Shown piece by piece: positions 44,357 to 53,005 of a DNA stretch of 64,000 nt (position 1 is the stretch's first letter; every line of letters begins with the position of its first letter). Position numbers and translations under genes: made by a program. The notes beneath the pieces were generated by a model. That model was not told the DNA's origin, made no database searches, and saw nothing but the letters and a program-made list of their open reading frames with translations. This DNA comes from Rathayibacter sp. Leaf185 (GTDB lineage: Bacteria; Actinomycetota; Actinomycetes; Actinomycetales; Microbacteriaceae), in NCBI RefSeq assembly GCF_001423885.1, contig NZ_LMPP01000002.1:883955-947954 (forward strand). Reading direction: 5' to 3'.

Positions 44357-45105
44357 GCGGAGGCCAGGAACGGCAGCAGCGCTCCGGTGATGGCGCGGTC
44401 CGCCTCCTCGTGGCTGATCGACGCCGTGCCGTCGCCGGGCTGCGGGCCGTACCAGCCGAAGTCGGCGTGGTTCGCGCCGTCGATCTCGACCAGGTCGGCG
44501 GAGGCGGGCAGCTGATCGCGGGCGGCGTCGACCTTCTCGAGGGTGCTCAGGCCGTCCTCCGAGCCGCTGAGGCTCAGGACGGCGACGTCCGACTCCGAGA
44601 GGTCGTTCGCGCAGTAGCTCCCGAGCAGCACGAGGCCCGCGACCTCCGGGTCCTCGGCCCACTGGCAGGCCTTGACCCCGCCGAGCGAGTGGCCGCCGAC
44701 GAGCCAGCGGTCGACGCCCTCGGCCTGGTCGGTGAAGCTCTCGAGCGAGCGCAGGTCGAAGAACGCCAGGTTCAGGATCGGGCGGGTGATGACGACCGAG
44801 GCGCCCTCGTCGACGAGGGGTGCGAGAGTCGCCTCGTACGACTGCGCATCGACCTTGGCGCCGGGGACGAAGACGAGGCCGACTCCCGCGAGATCGTCGC
44901 TCGCGGCGGCGGCCGTCGGGGTCATCACGATCGCGGAGGCGGTGCGCTCGACGCTCACGCCCGCGTCCGCCCGCACTCCGGCGAGTGCGTCCTCGTCGGG
45001 GCCCATCACGATCGATGACCAGGTCAGGAACCCGAGGACGGCGACGGCCACCAGCCCGCCGATGATCAGCAGGACGAGGCGGGCGGGGCGGCGGCGCGCG
45101 CTCAT
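44353..45105 (-). CDS. membrane-anchored alpha/beta hydrolase
   Basis: A 250-residue protein. A single N-terminal transmembrane helix or signal anchor (LVLLIIGGLVAVAVLGFLTWSS) is followed by an alpha/beta hydrolase with GLVFVPGAKVDAQSYE, the intact nucleophile elbow LVGGHSLGGVKACQW, an acid-region SGSEDGLS and the histidine in DGANHADFGWYG. So it is likely an active extracytoplasmic esterase- or dienelactone-hydrolase-like enzyme, unlike the degenerate hydrolase at 21.6 kb. Starts 4 nt inside the GH15 gene (operon). Substrate unknown. Confidence 0.88.
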   Translation of the reverse strand: MSARRRPARLVLLIIGGLVAVAVLGFLTWSSIVMGPDEDALAGVRADAGVSVERTASAIVMTPTAAAASDDLAGVGLVFVPGAKVDAQSYEATLAPLVDEGASVVITRPILNLAFFDLRSLESFTDQAEGVDRWLVGGHSLGGVKACQWAEDPEVAGLVLLGSYCANDLSESDVAVLSLSGSEDGLSTLEKVDAARDQLPASADLVEIDGANHADFGWYGPQPGDGTASISHEEADRAITGALLPFLASA

Positions 45106-46874
45106 CGGTTCGCCGCGATCGCGTCGGCCGCCTGCACGAGGGCGAGGTGCGAGAGGGCCTGCGGGGTGTTGCCCGCGTGGCGCTGCTGCTCGACGTCGTA
45201 CTCCTCCGAGAGCAGGCCGACATCGTTGCAGAGCCCGACCAGCCGCGTCATCAGGGCCTCGGCGTCGTCGAGGCGGCCCGAGTAGGCGTACTGGCGCACG
45301 AGCCAGAACGAGCAGGCGAGGAACGGATGCTCGCCGCCCTCGAGACCGTCGACCGAGGACTCGGTGCGGTAGCGGTGCAGCAGACCCTTCTGGAGCAGGA
45401 CCCGCTCGAGCTCGGCGACGGTGCCGAGCATCCGAGGGTCGTCCGCCTCGACGAAGCCGACCATGGGCAGGACCAGCAGCGACGCGTCGACCTCGCTCGA
45501 TCCGTACGACTGCACGAAGTGGCCGCGGTCGCCGTCGTAGCCCTTCGCCTCGATCTCGGTGCGGACCTGATCGCGCAGCGCCTCCCAGGTCTCGACCGGG
45601 CCGTCGAGCCCGCACTCGCGGGCGGCGCGGACACCGCGGTCCAGCGCCGCCCAGATCATGACGCGCGAGTGGGTGAAGTGCCGCGGCTCGCCCCGGATCT
45701 CCCAGATGCCGTTGTCGGGACGCTGCCAGTTGGTCTCGACGTAGCCGAGGAGCGCGCGCTGGAGCGGCCAGGAGAACTCGGTCTCGTCGACTCCGGCGAG
45801 CCGCGCCTCGTGCAGGGCGACCATCACCTCGCCGATCACGTCGGCCTGGTACTGGTCGACCGCGGCGTTGCCGATCCGCACCGGTGAGGCACCGTCGTAG
45901 CCGGGAAGGCTCGGCATGGTGCGCTCGAGCAGGTCGCGCTCGCCCGCGAGCCCGTACATGATCTGCACGTCCTCGGGAGCCCCCGCGACCGCGCGCAGGA
46001 GCCACGCACGCCACTTCTCGGCCTCCTGCTCGAAACCGTGGGCGAGCAGCGCCTGCAGCGTCAGCGAGGCGTCGCGGAGCCAGACGTAGCGGTAGTCCCA
46101 GTTGCGGCTGCCGCCGAACTGCTCGGGGAGCGAGGTGGTCGCCGCCGCGACGATACCGCCGGTCTCGTCGTCGGTCAGGGCGCGGAGGGTGAGCAGCGAG
46201 CGGACGACGGCCTCGCGGTGCGGGCCGTCGTAGCGGATCGACTCCGCCCAGGTGCTCCACCACGAGATCGTGCGCTCGAGGGCCCTGTCGACATCGAGCT
46301 CCTTCGGGGCCCGCCGGTGAGACGGGAACCAGGCCATCGACAGGTCGACGGTCGCCCCCGCGGCGACCTCGAACTCGGCCGAGTGCACGTGATCGGTGGC
46401 GGTCAGGCGCATGCCGCGCACGACGACCGCGTCGGGCCCGGCGACCGCCACGAGCAGCGGATGCTCATCGGTCCCCTCCTGGCGCACCCACGGCACCGTC
46501 CGTGCGTAGTCGAAGCGGATGCGCAGCTCCTGGCGCATCTGCACCGAGCCGGAGACTCCTCGGACCCGGCGCACCAGCTCGGCCCGCTCGTCGCGCAGCG
46601 GCATCACGTCGACCACCTCCACGACTCCGGTCGCGGTGGTCCACCGGGTGACCAGCGCGAGCGTGTCGCCGAGGTAGTGGCGCTCCGCCGTGGCATCGGC
46701 GTCGAGCGGACGCAGCGACCAGCGGCCCTGGTCGTCGCCGCCCAGCAGCGCGCCGAAGACGGAGGCGGAGTCGAATCGGGGGAGGCAGAGCCAGTCGATC
46801 CCGCCGTCGCGGGAGACGAGGGCGGCGGTGCGGCAGTCGGAGAGGACGGCGTAGTCCTCGATCGGGGAGACCAT
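45102..46874 (-). CDS. glycoside hydrolase family 15 protein (glucoamylase/trehalase-like)
   Basis: A 590-residue (alpha/alpha)6 enzyme. The N-terminal beta-sandwich starts IEDYAVLSDCRTAALVSRDGGIDWLCLPRFDS; the catalytic domain shows RNWDYRYVWLRDAS, general-acid-region IWEIRGEPRHFTHSRVMIWAALDRG and the base-region LLSEEYDVEQQRHAGNTPQALSHLALV. These are the GH15 signatures of the cytoplasmic branch that in mycobacteria includes trehalase as well as glucoamylase-like enzymes. ATG 46874 has a GAGAGGA Shine-Dalgarno. The neighbouring otsAB locus makes trehalase a plausible role; glucan or isomaltose hydrolysis is an alternative. Confidence 0.9.
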   Translation of the reverse strand: MVSPIEDYAVLSDCRTAALVSRDGGIDWLCLPRFDSASVFGALLGGDDQGRWSLRPLDADATAERHYLGDTLALVTRWTTATGVVEVVDVMPLRDERAELVRRVRGVSGSVQMRQELRIRFDYARTVPWVRQEGTDEHPLLVAVAGPDAVVVRGMRLTATDHVHSAEFEVAAGATVDLSMAWFPSHRRAPKELDVDRALERTISWWSTWAESIRYDGPHREAVVRSLLTLRALTDDETGGIVAAATTSLPEQFGGSRNWDYRYVWLRDASLTLQALLAHGFEQEAEKWRAWLLRAVAGAPEDVQIMYGLAGERDLLERTMPSLPGYDGASPVRIGNAAVDQYQADVIGEVMVALHEARLAGVDETEFSWPLQRALLGYVETNWQRPDNGIWEIRGEPRHFTHSRVMIWAALDRGVRAARECGLDGPVETWEALRDQVRTEIEAKGYDGDRGHFVQSYGSSEVDASLLVLPMVGFVEADDPRMLGTVAELERVLLQKGLLHRYRTESSVDGLEGGEHPFLACSFWLVRQYAYSGRLDDAEALMTRLVGLCNDVGLLSEEYDVEQQRHAGNTPQALSHLALVQAADAIAANR

Positions 46875-46974
46875 GGGCTGATCCTCTCAGCAGCCGGCTG
46901 CATGTCGAGCAGACATCGGGACCTCCCAGTCAAGGCGGAGCGACGCGCCGCGGGCGCGCTCTAGGGTGATCCGC

Positions 46975-48348
46975 ATGCCTCACTCCGTCTCCACGCTGCT
47001 CATCCTCGGCGCGACGGGAGACCTTTCCTCCCGCCTCCTGCTGCCCGCCGTCGGGCAGCTGCTCACCCGCGAACCAGAGCGCCGCCTCCAGCTCGTCGGC
47101 GCCGGGCGGGAGGACTGGACGCAGCAGCACTGGCACGAGGTGGTCGCCGCCTCGTTCGGGACGGAGGAGTCCACCGGCACCGGCATCGACGAGCTCGTCG
47201 CGGGGACGCGCTACCAGCAGATCGACGTGACCGACGCGGAGGCGCTCGCCGCGCTCCTCGCGAGCTGCGACGGCCCCGTCGCGGTCTACTTCGCACTGCC
47301 TCCGGCGATCGCGGCGAAGGCCTGCGACGCCCTGGCCGAGCACGAGCTGCCGGAGGGGACCGTCCTCGCCCTCGAGAAGCCGTTCGGCACCGACGAGGCC
47401 GGCGCCCGCGCCCTGAACGAGCGGCTCGCGGCCCTGGTCCCCGAGGACCGCATCCACCGCGTCGACCACTTCCTCGGCCGTGCGACGGTGATGAACATGC
47501 TGGGGCTGCGCTTCGCGAACCGCATCCTCGAGCCGCTCTGGTCGTCGGAGCACATCGAGAGCGTCGCGATCGTCTACGACGAGCAGCTCGGGCTGGAGGG
47601 GCGCGCCGGCTACTACGACGGCGCCGGCGCGATGATCGACATGATCCAGAGCCACCTGCTGCAGGTGCTCGCGGTGGTGGCGATGGAGCCGCCGTCGACG
47701 CTCGGCGCGGCCGACCTGCGGGATGCGAAGGGGATCGTGCTGCGGGCGACGCGCCTGCGGGGCGACGACCCGTCGGCGAGCTCGCGTCGCGCGCGCTACA
47801 CCGCGGGCACCATCGACGGGCGGGAGCTGCCGGCCTACGTCGACGAGCAGGGCGTCGATCCCGAGCGCGGCACCGAGACCCTCGCCGAGCTGACGGTCGA
47901 GATCGACACCTGGCGCTGGGCGGGCGTGCCGTTCACGCTGCGCTCGGGCAAGGCGCTGGGGGAGCGCCGACGCGAGGTGGTCATCCGCTTCAAGCCGGTG
48001 CCGCATCTGCCGGAGGGCTTCCACGGCACCGAGGAGCCGTCGGTGCTGCGACTGTTCCTGGCCCCCGACCAGATGTCGCTCGAGCTGAACATCAACGGAC
48101 CGGGCGACCCGTACTCGCTCGAGCGCGCCTCGCTCGAGGCCACGTTCGGCGCGGGCGAGCTGCTCGCGTACGGCGAGGTCATCTCGGGGATCCTCGACGA
48201 CGATCCGTCGCTCTCGGTGCGCGGGGACGCGGCCGAGGAGTGCTGGCGCATCGTGCAGCCCGCGATCGACGCCTGGCGCGCGAAGGACGTGCCCCTCGAC
48301 GACTACGCCGCGGGCAGCGGCGGACCGGAGGCGTGGCCCGCGGTCTGA
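46975..48348 (+). CDS. zwf: glucose-6-phosphate dehydrogenase family protein (divergent)
   Basis: A 457-residue G6PD-family protein. ILGATGDLSSRLLLPAV is the NAD(P)-binding loop and RVDHFLGRATVMNMLGLRFANRILEPLW corresponds to the active-site RIDHYLGKExVQN region; residue 169, normally a catalytic/substrate-binding Lys, is Arg, followed by Ala instead of Glu. The C-terminal part (GVPFTLRSGKALGERRREVVIRFKPVP and LNINGPGD) is conserved. ATG 46975 is used because TAGGGT (46962-46967) lies 7 nt upstream (leaderless); an in-frame GTG sits at 46966. It may be a second, specialised zwf; activity should not be assumed. Confidence 0.82.
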   Translation: MPHSVSTLLILGATGDLSSRLLLPAVGQLLTREPERRLQLVGAGREDWTQQHWHEVVAASFGTEESTGTGIDELVAGTRYQQIDVTDAEALAALLASCDGPVAVYFALPPAIAAKACDALAEHELPEGTVLALEKPFGTDEAGARALNERLAALVPEDRIHRVDHFLGRATVMNMLGLRFANRILEPLWSSEHIESVAIVYDEQLGLEGRAGYYDGAGAMIDMIQSHLLQVLAVVAMEPPSTLGAADLRDAKGIVLRATRLRGDDPSASSRRARYTAGTIDGRELPAYVDEQGVDPERGTETLAELTVEIDTWRWAGVPFTLRSGKALGERRREVVIRFKPVPHLPEGFHGTEEPSVLRLFLAPDQMSLELNINGPGDPYSLERASLEATFGAGELLAYGEVISGILDDDPSLSVRGDAAEECWRIVQPAIDAWRAKDVPLDDYAAGSGGPEAWPAV

Positions 48349-48371
48349 GAGCGGCCGCGGTCTGAGAGCGG
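48338..48371 (+). repeat. perfect 17-bp tandem duplication at the zwf stop
   Basis: CCGCGGTCTGAGAGCGG occurs at 48338-48354 (containing the zwf TGA) and again at 48355-48371. The second copy fills the gap between the convergent zwf and hypothetical genes, which now end 24 bp apart. Confidence 0.85.
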
Positions 48372-48372
48372 C

Positions 48373-48810
48373 TCAGAGGGCGGAGTCGGCGACCGCGGGG
48401 GCGTCGGCCCGGTCGGCCTGCGACGGCTCGGCCCACACGGCGATCGGCTGCGGCTCCCAGGTCAGGGCCGCCGGCTCGGCCGCGGTCACATCGTCCGACG
48501 TGACCGGCGGCGTCGATGCGGTCATGACGGGGATCGCCTCCGTGATCGGGCTCGAGGTCGCCTCGACACCCGCACGCACCTGCTCCGCCTGGATCGCCGA
48601 CGAGAGCTCGTGCGCGAGGGAGCGGGCGAGCATGCCGTGGAAGATCGGATCGCGATCGTCGTGGCTCCGACGGGTGACGACCCACGCGCCCTGCTCGCCG
48701 ACGAAGGCGGCGAGGCGCTCGTGCACGACGGCGAAGAGCTCGTCCTGAGTGAGGGCGGGAGCCGCGACGACCTCGGGGGCCGGCTGGCGGCGCCTCAGAC
48801 GAAACCTCAT
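48373..48810 (-). CDS. hypothetical protein
   Basis: A 145-residue protein without a recognised family. It begins MRFRLRRRQPAPEVVAAPALT, then a helical central part (TQDELFAVVHERLAAFVGEQGAWVVTRRSHDDRD) followed by a Pro/Ala/Thr-rich C-terminal half that looks disordered. A weak purine stretch precedes ATG 48810. Convergent with zwf; no signal peptide. Confidence 0.55.
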   Translation of the reverse strand: MRFRLRRRQPAPEVVAAPALTQDELFAVVHERLAAFVGEQGAWVVTRRSHDDRDPIFHGMLARSLAHELSSAIQAEQVRAGVEATSSPITEAIPVMTASTPPVTSDDVTAAEPAALTWEPQPIAVWAEPSQADRADAPAVADSAL

Positions 48811-48934
48811 GACGAACCCCGTTTCCCGTGCACCTGGCGGTATGGCCACCAGTGTCGCCGGGAGCCGGGGCGAACGAGCGCTGACACGCCGCGGCGGCGG
48901 CACGCGACGTGTCAGGTGGTGGAGGAGCGGCCGA

Positions 48935-49144
48935 TCAGCGGTCGCGCTTCTTGCCCTTCGACTCCTTCGCGAGCTCCTTCGAGTCGTAGGAGACGGAGCC
49001 GAGTGCGACCGCGACCGCGATCGCCCAGCTGACCCACTGCAGTGCGAGCCGCCAGTCGCGCGGCCCCTTGCGGGTCGTCTGGAGAATGGACCAGCCGCCG
49101 ACCATCGCGCTGATGACGCTCGAGTTGAGGATGAACTTGCGCAT
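48935..49144 (-). CDS. small membrane protein, unknown function
   Basis: A 69-residue protein whose reality is supported by a perfect AGGAGG Shine-Dalgarno (49156-49151) 6 nt before ATG 49144 and a plausible TAGCGT -10 (49174-49169, minus strand). The N-terminal MRKFILNSSVISAMVGGWSIL is mildly hydrophobic; residues ~34-50 (ALQWVSWAIAVAVALGS) form a clear transmembrane helix, and the tail (KELAKESKGKKRDR) is strongly basic. Function unknown. Confidence 0.7.
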   Translation of the reverse strand: MRKFILNSSVISAMVGGWSILQTTRKGPRDWRLALQWVSWAIAVAVALGSVSYDSKELAKESKGKKRDR

Positions 49145-49286
49145 CGATTGCCTCCTGTGTTCATGACGACGCTAGCGGGCTGACCGGGCTCTCAGGAACG
49201 GTTGACACCGTGCCCTGCTCCGGCCCGCTACGGTGAACCGCCGCACAGGCACCAGGGACGACGACACCGACGAGAACGGGTACGAC

Positions 49287-50444
49287 ATGCGCACGGCGGT
49301 GATCGGAGCGGTACTGCTCGTGCTCGGGGCAGTGGCCGTCCTGACGGGCGTCCTCCCGCTCGACGCCCTGGGCGAGCTGGTGGAGCGCACGGCGCCCATC
49401 CTCGCGTTCGTCGTCGCCGTCACCGTGGTCGCCGAGCTCGCCTCGGAGGCGGGGGTCTTCACCGTGGTCGCCGAGCGCGCCGCGGTCTGGGGTCGCGGAC
49501 GCACTCCCGTGCTCTGGCTCCTGGTCGTCGTGATGGCGATCGTCAGCACGGTCTTCCTCTCGCTGGACACGACGGCGGTGCTGCTCACCCCGGTGGTGGT
49601 GCTGCTCGCGGCGCACGTGAAGGTCTCGCCGCTGCCGTTCGCGATGGCGACGGTCTGGCTGGCCAACTGCGCGTCGCTCCTGCTCCCCGTGTCGAATCTG
49701 ACGAATCTGCTCGCGGAGCGGCGGCTCGGCGTCGACAGCCCGCTCGCGTTCGCCTCCCTCACCGCCCTGCCCGCGCTCGTCGCGGCGGCGGTGCCGGTGC
49801 TGATCCTGGCCGTGCGCTACCGCCGTGAGCTGGCGGGCCGCTACGTGCCGGGGGAGCGGACGCCGGTCGAGGACCGCGTCCTCCTGGTCGGCGCCGGGAT
49901 CGTCGTCGCCCTGCTGCTGCCCGCTCTGGTCTCCGGTCTCGAGGTGTGGATCCCCGCGGCGGTCGCCGCCCTCGCCCTCGTCGTGCTCTTCGCGGTGCGC
50001 CGGCGAGGGGTGCTGCGGCTCTCGCTCCTGCCCTGGCAGCTGGTCGTCTTCGCCTCCGGTCTCTTCGTGGCGATGGAGGCGGCGCACCAGCTCGGCCTCG
50101 GCGCGGCGCTCGCCGTGGTCGCGGGAGAGGGGAGCGACGTCGGAGACCTGCTGCGACTCGCCGGCTCCGGTGCGGTCGCCTCGAACCTCGTCGACAACCT
50201 GCCCGCGTATCTCGCGCTCGAGCCGGTCGCCTCCGATCCGGTGCGCCTCGTCGCACTGCTGATCGGAGTGAACGCCGGCCCGCTGATCACGCCGTGGGCG
50301 TCTCTCGCGACGCTGCTGTGGCATCAGCGGCTCACCGCCCTGGGCGTCGCCGTCTCGTGGCGCCAGTACGCGCTGCTGGGAGCCGTCGCGGTCGTGCCGA
50401 CGGTCGGCGGAGCGGTGCTCGCGCTCGCGCTCACGCAGGTCTGA
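49287..50444 (+). CDS. SLC13/ArsB-like ion transporter
   Basis: A 385-residue, ten- to eleven-helix membrane protein. TAPILAFVVAVTVVAELASEAGVF, FLSLDTTAVLLTPVV and the repeated LLLPVSNLTNLL / SNLVDNLPAYLAL segments are typical of the ion-transporter superfamily that includes ArsB, NhaD and SLC13 carriers, with the two Asn-rich substrate hairpins. ATG 49287 is taken as start; TTGACA (49202-49207) and TACGGT (49229-49234) upstream are 21 bp apart, so the promoter is uncertain. No arsenic-resistance genes are nearby; substrate unknown. Confidence 0.82.
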   Translation: MRTAVIGAVLLVLGAVAVLTGVLPLDALGELVERTAPILAFVVAVTVVAELASEAGVFTVVAERAAVWGRGRTPVLWLLVVVMAIVSTVFLSLDTTAVLLTPVVVLLAAHVKVSPLPFAMATVWLANCASLLLPVSNLTNLLAERRLGVDSPLAFASLTALPALVAAAVPVLILAVRYRRELAGRYVPGERTPVEDRVLLVGAGIVVALLLPALVSGLEVWIPAAVAALALVVLFAVRRRGVLRLSLLPWQLVVFASGLFVAMEAAHQLGLGAALAVVAGEGSDVGDLLRLAGSGAVASNLVDNLPAYLALEPVASDPVRLVALLIGVNAGPLITPWASLATLLWHQRLTALGVAVSWRQYALLGAVAVVPTVGGAVLALALTQV

Positions 50445-50505
50445 GCCCGGCACTCGTCCGGGAGGGGCTGCTACCCTCACCGCGTAAGAGACGGCTCGAC
50501 CGACG

Positions 50506-52137
50506 ATGGGGAACACCATTCTTCCGAACACTGCCTCCGACCCTCTCGAGAACGCCGCGGCATCCCGCAACGCGTTCGTGGTGGTCTCCAACCGACTCCC
50601 CGTCGACCGCGTGGTCGCCGAGGACGGGACCGCCTCGTGGAAGACCTCGCCGGGCGGCCTGGTCACCGCGCTCGAGCCCGTGATGCGCGCCAACGCCGGC
50701 GCGTGGGTCGGCTGGCCGGGGGTCGCCGACGAGGAGGTCGCGCCGTTCGAGAACGACGGCGTGCAGATCGTCCCCGTCGCCCTCAGCGCGCAGGAGCTCG
50801 AGGACTACTACGAAGGCTTCTCGAACGACACGCTCTGGCCGCTCTACCACGACGTGATCGCGCCCCCCACCTACCACCGCGACTGGTGGGACGCCTACGT
50901 GCGCGTCAACCGGCGCTTCGCGGAGGCGGCGGCCGCGGTCACCGAGGACGGCGGCGTCGTCTGGGTGCAGGACTACCAGCTGCAGCTCGTCCCGAAGATG
51001 CTCCGCGAGCTCCGGCCGGACGTCACGATCGGCTTCTTCAACCACATCCCGTTCCCGCCCTACGGCATCTTCGCGCAGCTCCCGTGGCGCAAGCAGATCG
51101 TCGAGGGCCTGCTCGGCGCCGACGTCATCGGCTTCCAGCGCCAGGGCGACGCGGGCAGCTTCCTCCGCGCGGTCCGCCGCCTGCTCGGCTACGACACCCG
51201 CAGCACCCTCGTCGAGGTGCCGGTCGAGGAGGAGGCGGTCGTCGGCACGCGGCGCGTGAACCGCTCCCGTCGCGGCGCGAGCGTGCGGCCCGTCGTGGCC
51301 AAGCACTTCCCGATCTCGATCGACTCCGCGTCCTTCGAGGAGATGGCGCGCAGCCCCGAGATCCAGGAGCGCGCGAAGCAGATCCGGCACGACCTCGGCG
51401 ACCCGCAGACGGTGATGCTCGGCGTCGACCGCCTCGACTACACCAAGGGCATCGGTCACCGCCTCAAGGCGTTCGGCGAGCTGCTGGCCGACGGGCGCCT
51501 CAGCACCGACGACGCGGTGCTCGTGCAGGTGGCCAGCCCGAGCCGCGAGCGCGTCGAGACCTACAAGCAGCTGCGCGACGACATCGAGCTGCAGGTCGGC
51601 CGCATCAACGGCGACTACGGCACGATCGGCAACCCGGCGATCAGCTACCTCCACCACGGCTACCCCCGCGAGGAGATGGTCGCCCTCTACCTGGCGGCCG
51701 ACGTGATGCTCGTGACGGCGCTGCGCGACGGGATGAACCTCGTGGCGAAGGAGTACGTCGCCTCGCGCTTCGACAACGACGGCGTGCTCGTGCTGAGCGA
51801 GTTCACGGGAGCGGCGGACGAGCTCAAGCAGGCCGTCCAGGTGAACCCGCACGACATCTCGGGCCTCAAGGACGCGATCGAGGAGGCGGCGCGCATGCCG
51901 CGGACGGAGCGCTCCCGGCGGATGCGGGCGCTGCGCCGCCGCGTCCTCGAGAACGACGTCGCCCGCTGGTCGGCCAGCTTCCTCGCAGCGCTCGCCGAGC
52001 ACGCCGAGGGCCAGCAGCTCGACGTGCGCCCGGCCGCACGGGGCCAGGAGGCACCTCTCGGCCAGGAGGCCGAGCACGACCAGGACGCCGCGCACGGCCT
52101 CGCCGCAGTCGCCCGCGAGGCCGAGGACGCGCGATGA
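50506..52137 (+). CDS. otsA: alpha,alpha-trehalose-phosphate synthase (UDP-forming)
   Basis: A 543-residue GT20 enzyme transferring glucose from UDP-glucose (or GDP-glucose) to glucose-6-phosphate. [11 protein letters not shown], the LTWPLYH-like [52 protein letters not shown] and [16 protein letters not shown] are all classic. The last ~60 residues ([21 protein letters not shown]...) are an unstructured extension. TACCCT (50472-50477) is a -10 candidate 28 nt before the ATG. Translationally coupled to otsB (ATGA overlap). Confidence 0.96.
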   Translation: MGNTILPNTASDPLENAAASRNAFVVVSNRLPVDRVVAEDGTASWKTSPGGLVTALEPVMRANAGAWVGWPGVADEEVAPFENDGVQIVPVALSAQELEDYYEGFSNDTLWPLYHDVIAPPTYHRDWWDAYVRVNRRFAEAAAAVTEDGGVVWVQDYQLQLVPKMLRELRPDVTIGFFNHIPFPPYGIFAQLPWRKQIVEGLLGADVIGFQRQGDAGSFLRAVRRLLGYDTRSTLVEVPVEEEAVVGTRRVNRSRRGASVRPVVAKHFPISIDSASFEEMARSPEIQERAKQIRHDLGDPQTVMLGVDRLDYTKGIGHRLKAFGELLADGRLSTDDAVLVQVASPSRERVETYKQLRDDIELQVGRINGDYGTIGNPAISYLHHGYPREEMVALYLAADVMLVTALRDGMNLVAKEYVASRFDNDGVLVLSEFTGAADELKQAVQVNPHDISGLKDAIEEAARMPRTERSRRMRALRRRVLENDVARWSASFLAALAEHAEGQQLDVRPAARGQEAPLGQEAEHDQDAAHGLAAVAREAEDAR

Positions 52138-52949
52138 GCACGCTCACCCCGACCCCCGGAGTCCCGCACCAGCCCGGTGTCCCCGACCGTCTCGTCATCG
52201 CTCTGCGCGATCTCGCCGCGACCGACCGGCTCCTCGTCGCCCTCGACTTCGACGGCACCCTCGCCCCCGAGGTCGACGAGCCCGCGCACGCCCGAGCGCT
52301 GCCGGAGGCGCGCGACGCCGTGCTGCGCCTGCTCGCGCTGCCGGGCACCCGCGTCGCCCTCGTCTCGGGGCGCGCGCTGGAGAGCCTCGAGGAGGTGGCG
52401 CAGCTGCCCGACGAGGCGCTCCTCGTCGGCTCTCACGGCGTCGAGATCCGTCTCGACCCGGACGAGGACGCCGTCCGCCTCGACCCCTCCGAGCAGGCCA
52501 GGGTCGACGTGCTCGAGGACGTGCTGAAGGGCATCGCCCGCGGCATCGACAACGTCTGGATCGAGGACAAGCCGGCCGGGTTCGCCCTGCACACCCGCCT
52601 CGCCACCGACCGGCACAGCCGGGTGGCGCACGTCGTCGCCCTCTCGGAGGCGCGCGCCGAGGTCGAGGGCGTCCACGTCCGCGAGGGCAAGAACGTGCTC
52701 GAGTTCTCGGTCCGCTCCACCACCAAGGGAGAGGCGGTCGAGCACCTGCGCCGCTACACCGGCGCGACCGCCGTGCTCTACGCCGGCGACGACGTCACCG
52801 ACGAGGACGCCTTCGCGGTGATGCGCCCCGGCGACGTCGGCATCAAGAGCGGTGCGGGCACGACCTCCGCCGCCTACCGTGTCCGCGGCCCCGAGCAGGT
52901 CGCGCACGCGCTGTCGCTGCTGGCCGATTTCCGCGGCACCGCGGGCTGA
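52134..52949 (+). CDS. otsB: trehalose-6-phosphate phosphatase
   Basis: A 271-residue HAD-superfamily phosphatase completing trehalose synthesis. Motif [15 protein letters not shown] carries the nucleophile Asp, [12 protein letters not shown] and [10 protein letters not shown] are family-specific, and [12 protein letters not shown] is motif IV with the metal-binding acids. ATG 52134 lies within the otsA stop. Trehalose is the compatible solute/stress sugar typical of Actinobacteria. Confidence 0.96.
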   Translation: MSTLTPTPGVPHQPGVPDRLVIALRDLAATDRLLVALDFDGTLAPEVDEPAHARALPEARDAVLRLLALPGTRVALVSGRALESLEEVAQLPDEALLVGSHGVEIRLDPDEDAVRLDPSEQARVDVLEDVLKGIARGIDNVWIEDKPAGFALHTRLATDRHSRVAHVVALSEARAEVEGVHVREGKNVLEFSVRSTTKGEAVEHLRRYTGATAVLYAGDDVTDEDAFAVMRPGDVGIKSGAGTTSAAYRVRGPEQVAHALSLLADFRGTAG

Positions 52950-53005
52950 GCTCCGGACACCTCCGGAGAGCCGGAGCACCGCGCGCGAGGCGGTAGCCTC
53001 GTCAC

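Noticed and set aside
49287..50444. Arsenic resistance operon around the ArsB/SLC13-like transporter
   Set aside because: No arsR, arsC or arsA homologue nearby, and the family is functionally broad.
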